A stretch of DNA of 64,000 nucleotides from CBDHCC01 sp965219235 (GCA_965219235.1 OZ244721.1:496001-560000), one strand, 5' to 3'; shown: positions 25,967-33,679, numbered from the stretch's first letter. Notes: generated by a model not told the origin, from the sequence alone. Numbers and translations: made by a program.

Positions 25967-26893
25967 TCAGCTCCGCTGGATGCGCGCGCGGGCGAGGCGC
26001 TGGTCCTCCAGCGAGTAGTAGAGCCAGATCGCGCCGTCCGCCTCCGCGACGACCGACGCCGCGAACGCGATGTCGGTGGCCGCGCGGTCGGCGGCCGGGG
26101 GCGGGGTGATCAGCGGCTCGATGCCGCGATCGACGACGCGCAGGCACTGGCGGTCGAAGGCGACCCAGCCGATCCGCCAGCGCGCGTCGTGCGTGGCGCC
26201 GTTGTAGAACATCACCGGGCATTCCGGATCGTCGAGCAGCAGCGGCCCGGTCGACAGGTGCCAATTGTCCCAGCTCCCCTCGCGCGGGTGGAGCGGGGTC
26301 GGCACCTCCTCCCACGGTCCGGCCACGCCCAGCCCGATCGCCATGCCGATCAGCGACTGTTCCTCGCGCGCGTATTCGTAGAACAGGCGCCACTTGCCCT
26401 CGACGGTGCGCTCGACCGTCGCCTCCTTGGTGTTGCCCAGCGTGTTGGTGGACGCGAACGCCACGCCCTTCTTGTAGAGCTCGGTCGGCGACGGCCCGGC
26501 CGCATAGAGCATCTGGCCGTGCGCGCGGTCGGCGGTGACCCCGGTGTAGTAGACCACGACATCGTCGTGCCAGCGCAGCACCGTCGGATCCTCGATCCCG
26601 CCGATGTCGTCGGGTCCCGGTCCGGGCGCGATCGCCGGCGCGTCGGTCATCGCGAAGTCGCGCCCGTTGGTGCCGGTGCCGTACCACACCACGCCCGTGT
26701 CGGGCGCCACCTCGCCCGGGCGCGGCACCGCGCGCACCATGATGCCCAGCGTCCCGTCCGCCTGGCGCCAGACATAGGGGCTCATATGGTCGCGTTCGGT
26801 GCAGGCGTCCGGGCCGTGGAGGGTGACGTCCTGGATCTCCTCCACATTGAAGTTCATCTGGCCCGACGCGAGCTTGGTCGTCGCCCCGCTCAT
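25967..26893 (-). CDS. GH130-like beta-propeller glycosidase/phosphorylase
   Basis: 308 residues with the five-bladed propeller pattern of GH130 (mannoside phosphorylases and hydrolases): YVWRQADGTLGIMVRAV, IEDPTVLRWHDDVVVYYTGV with the Asp after Glu, KEATVERTVEGKWRLFYEYA, WDNWHLSTGPLL and DIAFAASVVAEADGAIWLYYS. Whether it is a phosphorylase or hydrolase cannot be told. No signal peptide is visible, so it is probably cytoplasmic. It stands alone, convergent with tRNA-Pro and divergent from the endolysin gene. Confidence 0.75.
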   Translation of the reverse strand: MSGATTKLASGQMNFNVEEIQDVTLHGPDACTERDHMSPYVWRQADGTLGIMVRAVPRPGEVAPDTGVVWYGTGTNGRDFAMTDAPAIAPGPGPDDIGGIEDPTVLRWHDDVVVYYTGVTADRAHGQMLYAAGPSPTELYKKGVAFASTNTLGNTKEATVERTVEGKWRLFYEYAREEQSLIGMAIGLGVAGPWEEVPTPLHPREGSWDNWHLSTGPLLLDDPECPVMFYNGATHDARWRIGWVAFDRQCLRVVDRGIEPLITPPPAADRAATDIAFAASVVAEADGAIWLYYSLEDQRLARARIQRS

Positions 26894-27038
26894 GCGCCCC
26901 GTCCCGGCGCGGGGGAGCGCGGGCGCCCGTCGACGCCGGTCCCCGCCCGCGATCCCGTCCCCAGCGCGTGCGCACCGTCCACCATTCCCGCCTCCTCGCT
27001 GCCATGGCTAGAACGCACACCAAAGCGCATCTCTCCTC

Positions 27039-27067
27039 TTGACAAAACATATCCGATATGGTTATGG
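27039..27067 (+). promoter_or_regulatory. Putative promoter of the endolysin-holin pair with palindromic spacer
   Basis: TTGACA (27039-27044), a 17-base spacer and TTATGG (27062-27067). The spacer contains the perfect palindrome CATATC-C-GATATG (27048-27060). It stands out as an AT-rich island in GC-rich DNA, 26 bases upstream of the start codon. A repressor or activator site in the spacer is inferred. Confidence 0.6.
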
Positions 27068-27092
27068 AGGGACTCACCTGAGGGAGAGTCGC

Positions 27093-27632
27093 ATGAACGT
27101 GGAGGAACTGCTCGACGAGGTCGTCGGACGCGAGGGCGGCTACGCCGATCACCCGGCCGATCGGGGTGGACCGACCTGCTGGGGAATCACCGAACGGGTT
27201 GCGCGCGCGAACGGCTATGAGGGGCCGATGCGGCGGCTGCCGGCCGCCACCGCGCGCGCCATCTACCGCCGGCTCTATTGGGAGCGGCCCGGCTTCGACC
27301 GGGTGGCGGCGCGCGCGCCCGCGCTGGCGGCGGAGCTGTTCGACACCGGCGTCAACATGGGGCCGGCGGTGGCAGGCGGGTTCCTCCAACGCGCGCTCAA
27401 CGCGCTCAACCGGGGGGCGAGCGACTGGCCCGACATGGCCGTGGACGGCCGGATCGGCCCCGCCACCCTGGCCGCGCTCGAGCGTTTCCTGAACCGGCGC
27501 GGTCCGCTGGCCGAGACCGTGCTCACCCGCGCCTGCGACGCGCTGCAGGGCGAGCGCTACCTGCGGCTGGCGGAGCGCCGGCCCGCCAACGAGGCCTTCC
27601 TCTATGGCTGGCTCGCGAACCGTCTGGGATAG
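27093..27632 (+). CDS. GTA-type endolysin (GH108 N-acetylmuramidase)
   Basis: Cleaves peptidoglycan to release particles. 179 residues: the N-terminal GH108 motif VGREGGYADHPADRGGPTCWGIT includes the catalytic Glu (E14), then AELFDTGVNMGPAVAGGFLQRALNA and a C-terminal peptidoglycan-binding-like region (DGRIGPATLAALERFL). No signal peptide is visible, so it would need a holin, and one follows 10 bases downstream. In GTA systems this pair forms the lysis module, here located 4 kb before the structural cluster. Confidence 0.9.
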   Translation: MNVEELLDEVVGREGGYADHPADRGGPTCWGITERVARANGYEGPMRRLPAATARAIYRRLYWERPGFDRVAARAPALAAELFDTGVNMGPAVAGGFLQRALNALNRGASDWPDMAVDGRIGPATLAALERFLNRRGPLAETVLTRACDALQGERYLRLAERRPANEAFLYGWLANRLG

Positions 27633-27642
27633 GAGATCGCCC

Positions 27643-28011
27643 ATGCCCCCCATCGACACCATCGCCGGCGCGCCCGAACCGGCCAGGCCGGAGCCGCCGA
27701 CGCCGGCGGACGGCCGCGAGCCCGACGCGCTGCGCGTGGCGCTGGACGCGATCCTGGCCGAGGCGCGCGCGCCCGACCCCTGGACGAGCCGCGCGCGCCC
27801 CGCCTTCCTCTACGTCATGTACGCGCTCCTCCTCTGGTCGATCCCGCTCGGCCTGATCGCCGCCGCGCGGCCGGCGCTGGCGGACGCGATCGGGCGCGGC
27901 ATGACCGCCTATCTGACCGGCATCCCGGAGCCGATGTGGGCGCTCTTCGGCACCGGCTATCTGGGCTACACGGCGGCGCGGACGTGGGGCAAGGTGAAGG
28001 GGGTGGAGTAG
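27643..28011 (+). CDS. GTA-type holin (three-TM)
   Basis: 122 residues: a Pro/Ala-rich start, then hydrophobic segments around residues 49-70 and 85-112 (FLYVMYALLLWSIPLGLIAA; MWALFGTGYLGYTAARTWGK). The shape and the closing TGYLGYTAARTWGKVKG resemble the Pfam family of holins used for GTA release. It would open the inner membrane to the endolysin encoded just upstream. Confidence 0.8.
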   Translation: MPPIDTIAGAPEPARPEPPTPADGREPDALRVALDAILAEARAPDPWTSRARPAFLYVMYALLLWSIPLGLIAAARPALADAIGRGMTAYLTGIPEPMWALFGTGYLGYTAARTWGKVKGVE

Positions 28012-28097
28012 GGGAGGGGGCGGCCCAGGCCCGGCTCGTGGGCCGGAGTCGCCAAGCCGTACGATCCGTCAAGCGGCTCTTGCTGCGGGCGGAGTCT

Positions 28098-28116
28098 TGC
28101 ATTACATCGTCATGCA
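28098..28116. promoter_or_regulatory. Inverted repeat upstream of the RelB/RelE pair
   Basis: TGCATTACATCGTCATGCA is an imperfect palindrome with 7 of 9 positions paired (arms TGCAT/ATGCA). It lies 15 bases before the antitoxin start and overlaps a TTGCAT -35-like element. Autoregulatory binding by the antitoxin is inferred from TA biology. Confidence 0.45.
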
Positions 28117-28130
28117 GAAGGAGCAGGCCC

Positions 28131-28394
28131 ATGATTGCGAACGCGCTGGTGCAGGCCCGGATCGACGGTGCCGTCAAGGAAGAGGCGGCGACCGTGCTGG
28201 CGGCGATGGGGCTGAGCGTCTCAGACGCCGTGCGCCTCCTCTTGACGCGGGTCGCGCGCGAGAAGGCGCTGCCGTTCGAACCGCTGGTGCCCAACGCCGC
28301 CACGATCGCCGCCATCGCGGACGCGCGCGCGGGTGGCCTGCCCCGTTTCGACAGTGTCGAGGCCCTGATGGACGACCTGGATGCGGACGATTGA
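28131..28394 (+). CDS. RelB/DinJ-family antitoxin
   Basis: 87 residues: a ribbon-helix-helix-like N-terminus (ALVQARIDGAVKEEAATVLAAMG) with LSVSDAVRLLLTRVAREKALPF, the DinJ/RelB signature, and an acidic tail (EALMDDLDADD). It overlaps the toxin start by 14 bases, as in coupled TA operons. It probably represses its own promoter through the palindrome upstream. Confidence 0.9.
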   Translation: MIANALVQARIDGAVKEEAATVLAAMGLSVSDAVRLLLTRVAREKALPFEPLVPNAATIAAIADARAGGLPRFDSVEALMDDLDADD

Positions 28395-28662
28395 GCGGAC
28401 GGGTCAGTTCAAGCGCGACTACAAGCGAGAGGCGAGGGGGCGGCACCGCGCGTGGTTGGGCGACGACCTGGCCGCGATCCTGACCATGCTCGCTTCGGAC
28501 CAGCCGCTCGAGCCGCGCCATAGAGACCACGCGCTGTCCGGCGAGTGGTCGGACCATCGCGATTGCCACATTCGTCCCGACCTCGTGTTGATCTACCAGA
28601 AGCCGGATGACGCCACAGTGCGCCTCGTGCGCCTCGGATCCCACGCCGAACTCGGCTGGTAG
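28381..28662 (+). CDS. YafQ/RelE-family mRNA interferase toxin
   Basis: 93 residues, complete: MRTIERTGQFKRDYKREARG at the N-terminus, then LEPRHRDHALSGEWSDHRDC and HIRPDLVLIYQKPDD, ending VRLVRLGSHAELGW. The late His in GSHAEL and the RDCHI segment are hallmarks of YafQ, which cleaves mRNA on the ribosome. It pairs with the preceding antitoxin. Unlike the relE at 11.9 kb, the frame is intact. Confidence 0.92.
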   Translation: MRTIERTGQFKRDYKREARGRHRAWLGDDLAAILTMLASDQPLEPRHRDHALSGEWSDHRDCHIRPDLVLIYQKPDDATVRLVRLGSHAELGW

Positions 28663-28757
28663 CGGGTCGCCGCCCCGGCTGGCGAGGCGCTTCGGCGTTT
28701 CGAGGGTGGCTATGGGAATACGGCTGGACTCACTGGGACTCGCCGCGTGATTCCCGG

Positions 28758-29240
28758 TCAGGGTCGCGGCGCCCCCCCCGCCCCCGCGCACCGCCCGCAC
28801 CGCCCCAGCACTTCCAGCACCGGGCGCGTCGGGGTGAAGCCCCCGGTGGCGGCGATCGCCAGCACGCCGGCGACCGCGCGGTCGTCGTCGCGGTGCTCGA
28901 CCTGGCCGCAGCCCTCGCAGATCAGCCACACGCAGTCGTGGGCGCAGGCGGGGTGCGTGTTCGCCAGATAGGCGTTCGCGCTCTCGAGCTTGCGGGCCAG
29001 GTTGGTGCGCACGAACAGGTCGAGGATGCGGTAGACGCTGTTGGGCGCGACGCGCCGCCCCTGGCTCTCCGACAGCTGGTCGGCGAGGTCGTAGGCGGAC
29101 AGCGGGCGGGCCGCGCCCGACAGCGCGCCGTAGGTCGCGGCGCGCATCGCCGTCCAGCGCTCGCCGCCCGCCTCCAGCACGCCGCGCGCGTCGGCGGCCA
29201 GGCAGGCGGTGCCGGGCGCGTGGTGGTGGTGGTCGGTCAT
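28758..29240 (-). CDS. zur: Fur-family transcriptional regulator, Zur-like
   Basis: 160 residues: His-rich start (DHHHHAPGT), a winged helix (RPLSAYDLADQLSESQGRRV, SVYRILDLFVRTNLARKLES), and the metal sites ending LICEGCGQVEHRD and LGRCGRCAG, whose two CxxC pairs form the structural zinc site. The His-rich N-terminus and LxxHxxC-like NTHPACAHDCVWL are typical of Zur rather than Fur. The neighbouring merC gene, with an AT-rich palindrome upstream, is a likely target. Confidence 0.8.
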   Translation of the reverse strand: MTDHHHHAPGTACLAADARGVLEAGGERWTAMRAATYGALSGAARPLSAYDLADQLSESQGRRVAPNSVYRILDLFVRTNLARKLESANAYLANTHPACAHDCVWLICEGCGQVEHRDDDRAVAGVLAIAATGGFTPTRPVLEVLGRCGRCAGAGGAPRP

Positions 29241-29361
29241 GGGGGGGATGTCGCGCGTGGGGGCACGAGAATCAAGCGGCGGTGGCATCCCGGCGTGAAA
29301 GCGTCGCGGCCGAGGGGCGCGCCCCGAATGGAACACCGCCGTCCCCATCCCGTCCCATTCC

Positions 29362-29459
29362 CGTCGCCCCGGGCTTGACCCGGGGCCAGGCTCCTTCGCG
29401 TTCGATTGCCGGATTCGGGCTCCGAAGAAGCTGGACCCCGGCTCAAGGTCGGGGTGACG
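29362..29459. repeat. Family F palindromic repeat
   Basis: CCGTCGCCCCGGGCTTGACC with CGGGGCCAG, and the inverse CTGGACCCCGGCTCAAGGTC with GGGGTGACGG. It resembles the widespread CCCGGACTTGATCCGGG repeats. It lies between zur and merC. Confidence 0.65.
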
Positions 29460-29505
29460 GACCAAGGGACGGCTCTCGAACGGAGACACGACCAAGCGGC
29501 GGCGA

Positions 29506-29880
29506 TCAGGCCGCCGCCGCGAACCGGCCGTTGAGCAGGTGGCCGGTCGACAGCAGCGCCACGCCGGCGATCGTCAGCGCCGCCTCGCGCGGGCCGTGGC
29601 GCACGAGCAGCGCGGTGGCCATCAGGATCAGCCCGCCCGCGCCGAGCAGCAGCGGGCCGGGCCGCGCGTGCCGCGCCAGCCCGCCCGCGAACGCCACCGC
29701 GCCGAGCAGCACCGCGAGCGCCAGCCCGACCTCGTGGATGAGCGGGTTGAGCAGCGCCGCGCCGACCGAGCCCACCAGCGCGACGCTCGCCACGCAGTGC
29801 ACCGCGCACAAGGCGGACAGCCGCACGCCGAGGCGATCGACGAGCGGGCGGTCGGCGGCGGGAGGGGGTGGAGTGGCCAT
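29506..29880 (-). CDS. MerC-domain membrane protein
   Basis: 124 residues with four hydrophobic segments and the MerC cysteine motif in LSALCAVHCVASVALVGSVG (two Cys three residues apart on helix 1). The MerC family includes mercury importers, but many chromosomal members are tied to zinc. Here the adjacent Zur-like regulator and a palindrome upstream suggest zinc control. Mercury transport is less likely because no mer genes are nearby. Confidence 0.8.
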   Translation of the reverse strand: MATPPPPAADRPLVDRLGVRLSALCAVHCVASVALVGSVGAALLNPLIHEVGLALAVLLGAVAFAGGLARHARPGPLLLGAGGLILMATALLVRHGPREAALTIAGVALLSTGHLLNGRFAAAA

Positions 29881-29908
29881 GGCGGCGCTGTGGCACGGAT
29901 CGGGGGAG

Positions 29909-29921
29909 GATACAATATATC
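29909..29921. promoter_or_regulatory. Candidate Zur operator upstream of merC
   Basis: GATACAATATATC is symmetric as GATAyAwTrTATC and lies 29 bases upstream of the merC start in an AT-rich island. It fits the general form of alphaproteobacterial Fur/Zur boxes. Binding is inferred. Confidence 0.45.
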
Positions 29922-29951
29922 ATTTTGGCTGGAGCTCGGCGCCGCATCGAT

Positions 29952-30174
29952 TCCTCCCCTCCCTGCAAGGGAGGGGCTGGGGGTGGGTGCGAGCGTAAGC
30001 GAGCCCTTCGGACACGCGGGTGGGTGCGAGCGTGAGCGAGCCCTTCGGACACGCGGGTGGGTGCGAGCGTGAGCGAGCCGGGGAGCCTCGGCCTCCGACA
30101 AGCGCCCCGCGAGGCATCGAGCCTCGCGCGCCGCGACCCACCCCCTCCCCTCCCTTTCAGGGAGGGGAGGACAT
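29952..30174. repeat. Family A repeat expanded by a 37-base tandem repeat
   Basis: Outer ends are CTCCCTGCAAGGGAGGGG and CTCCCTTTCAGGGAGGGG. Within it a 37-base unit beginning GGGTGGGTGCGAGCGT is repeated from 29981 (29981-30017, 30018-30054, partial to 30080). It fills the merC-thyA gap (29881-30180); no gene is seen. Confidence 0.85.
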
Positions 30175-30180
30175 GCCCCC

Positions 30181-30972
30181 TCACACCGCCACCTCCGCCC
30201 GGATCGCGGGCCAGGGGTCGTAGCCGTCGAAGGCCACGTCCTCCGGCCGATACTCGAACAGCGACGGCCGTTCGGCGAGCCGCAGCGTGGGAAGCGGGCG
30301 CGGCTCGCGCGCCAGCTGCTCGCGCGCCGGGTCGACGTGGGTCTCGTAGAGGTGGACGTCGCCGCCGGTCCACACGAACACGCCCGGCTCCAGCCCCGCC
30401 TGCGCGGCCAGCATGTGGGTGAGGAGCGCGTAGCCGGCGATGTTGAACGGCACCCCCAGGAACAGGTCGGCGGAGCGCTGGTAGAGCTGCAGGTTCAGCC
30501 GCCCGTCGGCGACCTGCGTCTGGAACAGGCAGTGGCACGGGCTCAGCGCCATCTCGGCCAGCTCGCCGGGGTTCCAGGCGGTCACCACCTGCCGGCGGCT
30601 CGACGGATCGCCCCGGATGAGGTCGAGGAGGTTCGCGATCTGGTCGATCTCGCGCCCGTCCGGTGTCGGCCAGCGCCGCCATTGCCGGCCGTAGATCGGG
30701 CCGAGGTCGCCCTCGCCGTCGGCCCATTCGTCCCAGATGGTGCAGCCCATGGCGCGCAGCGGCGCGACGTTGGTGGAGCCCGACAGGAACCACACCAGCT
30801 CGGCGACGATCGAGCGGACGTGCAGCCGCTTGGTGGTGACCAGCGGAAAGCCCCGGGCGAGGTCGAAGCGCAGCTGCCCGCCCCACAGCGCGCGCGTGCC
30901 GGTGCCGGTGCGGTCGCGCTGCCGCGCGCCCGAGTCGAGCGCCTGGGCGAGGAGGTCGAGATAGCCGCGCAT
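30181..30972 (-). CDS. thyA: Thymidylate synthase
   Basis: Methylates dUMP to dTMP using methylene-tetrahydrofolate. 263 residues: RTGTGTRALWGGQLRFDL, FPLVTTKRLHVRSIVAELVW, SPCHCLFQ with catalytic Cys146, QRSADLFLGVPFNIAGYALL and VHLYETHVD. The exact family length suggests a complete enzyme. It is divergent from the GTA cluster. Confidence 0.97.
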   Translation of the reverse strand: MRGYLDLLAQALDSGARQRDRTGTGTRALWGGQLRFDLARGFPLVTTKRLHVRSIVAELVWFLSGSTNVAPLRAMGCTIWDEWADGEGDLGPIYGRQWRRWPTPDGREIDQIANLLDLIRGDPSSRRQVVTAWNPGELAEMALSPCHCLFQTQVADGRLNLQLYQRSADLFLGVPFNIAGYALLTHMLAAQAGLEPGVFVWTGGDVHLYETHVDPAREQLAREPRPLPTLRLAERPSLFEYRPEDVAFDGYDPWPAIRAEVAV

Positions 30973-31031
30973 GGGCGGCGGGGTAGCGGGTGGCGCGGGG
31001 GAGGGGAAGCGGGGGGGGGGGGCTCCGTCGG

Positions 31032-31172
31032 GTCACCCTCACCCTTCCGCCGCTGAGGGCACCCACGAAAGTACTACTTTCGTGGGACCCGGCGCGGCTC
31101 CCTCCCTCTCCCAAGGGGAGAGGGATCTGGGGCGCGTCCCCTCTCCCCTTGGGAGAGGGACAGGGTGGGGGC
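31032..31172. repeat. Family C repeat, second copy with TACTTTC palindrome
   Basis: Nearly the same sequence as 25594-25741. The palindrome CCCACGAAAGTA-C-TACTTTCGTGGG (31062-31086) has perfect 12-base arms. The copy ends 24 bases before the putative GTA promoter. Confidence 0.85.
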
Positions 31173-31196
31173 GATAACCAAAAACGCAAAAGATGC

Positions 31197-31225
31197 TTGA
31201 CATTCACAACCATCCGCGCTAACAC
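31197..31225 (+). promoter_or_regulatory. Putative promoter of the GTA structural cluster
   Basis: TTGACA (31197-31202), 17 bases, TAACAC (31220-31225), preceded by an A-rich run (AACCAAAAACGCAAAAGATG). It is the only AT-rich stretch upstream of the terminase gene, which starts about 93 bases further on. The -35 and spacing match the endolysin promoter at 27.04 kb. Confidence 0.55.
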
Positions 31226-31318
31226 ATCCTTCACCGGACGCCCGCGAGTCGGATGTGGCGTCCCAGGTCCCGCTCCCCCTGATCGAGCGGCCCCCCAAAC
31301 AGCACAGGACACACGCCC

Positions 31319-31816
31319 ATGACGGATGCCGTGAGGCGTCGCCCCGGAGGCGGCGCGATGATCGCCGGCAACGGATCCAGCTTCACCCCGGCCAAACAGC
31401 GGATGTTCCTCGACACGCTGGCGCGGACCGCCAACGTGACGCGGTCGCGGTGCGAGGCGGGAGCCAGCGAGCGGCAGGTCTACAAGCTGCGCCAGCGCAA
31501 CCCGGCCTTCCGGGCGGCCTGGACGGCGGCCTTGACCGAGGCCTACGAGGCGCTGGAGGCGACGCTGCTCGACCACGCGATCAACGGCTACGCCAAGCCG
31601 ATCGTCCGCAACGGCGAGCACACCGGCGACATCCACGAGACCGACCACGGCCTGATGCTGCGCCTGCTCGCCATGCACCGCGACACGGTGAAGGGGCCGC
31701 GCGCGTCCGCCGGCGACGTGGCCGCGTCGCGCGCGGAGGTGGCGCGGCGGCTGGAGGTCATGGCCGAGCGCCTGGCGCTGCCCCCGCCCGAGCCGATCGC
31801 GCCGGAGGAGGGATGA
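31319..31816 (+). CDS. GTA small terminase-like protein (g1 position)
   Basis: 165 residues. A helix-turn-helix-like segment (DTLARTANVTRSRCEAGASERQVYKLRQRN, described by its key parts near residues 31-60) is followed by helices with AAWTAALTEAYEALEATLL. Small terminases bind DNA and help the large subunit package it. The call rests on the helix-turn-helix and on its position immediately before terL, with which it overlaps by four bases (ATGA). Confidence 0.7.
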   Translation: MTDAVRRRPGGGAMIAGNGSSFTPAKQRMFLDTLARTANVTRSRCEAGASERQVYKLRQRNPAFRAAWTAALTEAYEALEATLLDHAINGYAKPIVRNGEHTGDIHETDHGLMLRLLAMHRDTVKGPRASAGDVAASRAEVARRLEVMAERLALPPPEPIAPEEG

Positions 31817-33147
31817 GGGGGCCGACCACCGGCCCCGACCGCCGCGACGACGAGTCGTGGGCCGAGATGCTCGCGCGCAGGCCGGCGGACGAGCGGCTGG
31901 AGCGGCTGGAGGGGCTGGACGGGACGATCGTCGGGGACCTGCCCTGGAGCTGGGGCTTCTGGTCCCGGCCCTCGCAGCGGGCGCCGCGCGAGGGCTGGCG
32001 CACCTGGCTGATCCTGGCGGGCCGCGGCTTCGGCAAGACGCGCGCGGGGGCGGAGTGGGTGCGCCAGATCGCCGAGCACACGCCGTCGGCGCGCATCGCG
32101 CTGGTCGCGGCGACCTACGCGGAGGCGCGCGCGGTGATGGTGGAGGGCCCGTCGGGGCTGCTGACGATCGCTCCGCCGAACCGGCGGCCGCGCTTCGACA
32201 GCTCGCTGCGCCGGCTGGAATGGCCGAACGGGGCCAGCGCGCACCTGTTCTCCGCCGCCGAGCCGGAGGGTCTGCGCGGGCCGGAGCACAGCCACGCCTG
32301 GGGAGACGAGATCGGCAAGTGGCCGGACGGCCACCTGGCCTGGGATCAGCTGACCTTCACGCTGCGCGCCGGCCGCGCGCCGCGCGCGGTGGCGACGACC
32401 ACGCCGCGCCCGGTGCCGCTGCTGCGCCGGCTGCTGGCCGACAAGGCGACGCGGACCACGCGCGGGCGCACCTGGGACAACCGCGTCCACCTGGCGCCGG
32501 CCTTCCTGGACGCGATCGCCCATCACCAGGGCACGGCCATCGGCCGGCAGGAGCTGGAGGGCGAGCTGATCGAGCACCTGCCCGGCGCCTACTGGACGCG
32601 CGCGATCCTGGCGGCGGCGCGCGGGGTGGCGGTGGGCGAGGCCACGCGGATCGTGGTGGCGGTCGACCCGCCGGCGGGCGTGGCCGGCGACGCGTGCGGC
32701 ATCGTCGCGGCGGCGCGCGACCGCGAGGGCCGCGCGGTGGTGCTGGAGGACGCGAGCGTCGAGGGCCTGCCGCCGCACGGCTGGGCGCGCGCGGCGATCG
32801 CGGCGGCGGAGCGCCACGGGGCCGGCGCGATCCTGGCGGAGGCGAACCAGGGCGGCGAGATGGTCCGCGCCACGCTGCGCTCGGCGGGCGCGGTGCGGCC
32901 GGTGCGCCTGGTCCACGCGACGATCGGCAAGTCCGCGCGCGCCGAGCCGATCTCCGGCTTCTACGCCGCCGGGAAGGTCCGCCACGCGGTGGCGATGCCG
33001 GAGCTGGAGGACCAGCTGTGCGGCTTCACCGCGGCCGGCTACGAAGGCCCCGGCCGCTCGCCCGACCGCGCCGACGCGCTGGTCTGGGCGCTCACCGACC
33101 TCCTGCTGGGCACGCGCGGCGAACCCAGCGTGCGGGGGCTGTGGTGA
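31813..33147 (+). CDS. GTA large terminase (g2)
   Basis: Packaging ATPase and nuclease. 444 residues. Walker A GRGFGKT (70-76) in LAGRGFGKTRAGAEWV, an acidic Walker B-like HAWGDEIGKW, coupling TTTPRPVPLLRRLL, and a RNase H-like nuclease with VVAVDPPAG, ILAEANQGGEMV and RSPDRADALVWAL supplying acidic residues. The ATG overlaps the upstream stop. It is complete although the capsid genes downstream are deleted. Confidence 0.92.
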   Translation: MRGPTTGPDRRDDESWAEMLARRPADERLERLEGLDGTIVGDLPWSWGFWSRPSQRAPREGWRTWLILAGRGFGKTRAGAEWVRQIAEHTPSARIALVAATYAEARAVMVEGPSGLLTIAPPNRRPRFDSSLRRLEWPNGASAHLFSAAEPEGLRGPEHSHAWGDEIGKWPDGHLAWDQLTFTLRAGRAPRAVATTTPRPVPLLRRLLADKATRTTRGRTWDNRVHLAPAFLDAIAHHQGTAIGRQELEGELIEHLPGAYWTRAILAAARGVAVGEATRIVVAVDPPAGVAGDACGIVAAARDREGRAVVLEDASVEGLPPHGWARAAIAAAERHGAGAILAEANQGGEMVRATLRSAGAVRPVRLVHATIGKSARAEPISGFYAAGKVRHAVAMPELEDQLCGFTAAGYEGPGRSPDRADALVWALTDLLLGTRGEPSVRGLW

Positions 33148-33163
33148 GGGGGGGATGGAGAGA

Positions 33164-33323
33164 GTTCCTCCCCGGCACGGGGAGGGGGACCGCGAAGCGG
33201 TGGAGGGGCGGGCGATGGCTCAGAACCGATCCCCACGCCCACCGTCGAGTCCTGTTTCAACCAGCCCCGGCCCCTCCGTCACGCGGCGGTCGCCGCGCGC
33301 CACCTCCCCGTTCCGGGGAGGAC
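33164..33323. repeat. Family E repeat, copy 1 (flanks the DUF559 gene)
   Basis: About 160 bases starting GTTCCTCCCCGGCACGGGGA and ending CACCTCCCCGTTCCGGGGAG, with ACCGCGAAGCGGTGGAGGGG inside. The ends are themselves hairpins. It is a direct repeat of 33725-33883, nearly identical over the first 100 bases. Confidence 0.9.
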
Positions 33324-33679
33324 TGGGTACGCGCCTGGCACTGTGCCACGATCATCCGCACCACCGCGTCGACATCGCGGAACACATCCCTCGCCGCCAC
33401 CCGGAGAACGCCGATGTCGAGCATCGCCAGCGCCACGTCACGCGCGCTGTCCCGTTCCGGCCGCCCGGCCCGGTCGTGCGACTGGCCATCCACCTCGACC
33501 GCGAGCCGCGCGGGCGAGCAGTAGAAATCCAGCACGTAGCCGCCGGCGACCTGTTGGCGGCGGAACTTCCACCCGCCCGGGCGCGAACGGAGTGCAAGCC
33601 AGAGCTTCACCTCCGGCGGCGACATCGCGCGGCGCAGCTCGCGGGCGCGTCGGACGGTCGAGGCGGAGCCGGTGAGCAT
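33257..33679 (-). CDS. DUF559 (Vsr-like fold) protein, antisense within the GTA cluster
   Basis: 140 residues. Hallmarks of DUF559: ARELRRAMSPPEVKLWLALR, FRRQQVAGGYVLDFYCSPAR and LAVEVDGQSHDRAGRPERD, with the Asp, Glu and Asp typical of Vsr/PD-(D/E)xK-like nucleases. Activity is unproven for most members. It runs opposite to the terminase and portal genes and lies between two direct repeats; its last 20 or so residues (SSPERGGGARRPPRDGGAG) are translated from the repeat at 33257-33323. It is probably an insertion into the GTA operon. Confidence 0.85.
   Translation of the reverse strand: MLTGSASTVRRARELRRAMSPPEVKLWLALRSRPGGWKFRRQQVAGGYVLDFYCSPARLAVEVDGQSHDRAGRPERDSARDVALAMLDIGVLRVAARDVFRDVDAVVRMIVAQCQARTQSSPERGGGARRPPRDGGAGAG

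Noticed and set aside
29506..29880. MerC gene as part of a mercury resistance operon
   Set aside because: No merR, merA, merT or merP is nearby; the Zur-like neighbour points to zinc.
29981..30080. Tandem repeat considered as a CRISPR array
   Set aside because: The units are directly joined without spacers and no cas gene is near.
25594..31172. The two similar repeats considered as ends of an integrated element (25.6-31.2 kb)
   Set aside because: They are direct copies of a repeat with about ten relatives in the window; the enclosed genes (tRNA, zur, thyA) are mostly core functions and no integrase or transposase is present.
29237..31678. An 813-codon minus-strand open frame over thyA and the repeats
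   Set aside because: It spans several repeats and a clear thyA gene in another frame; composition is Arg/Pro/Ala-rich without motifs.
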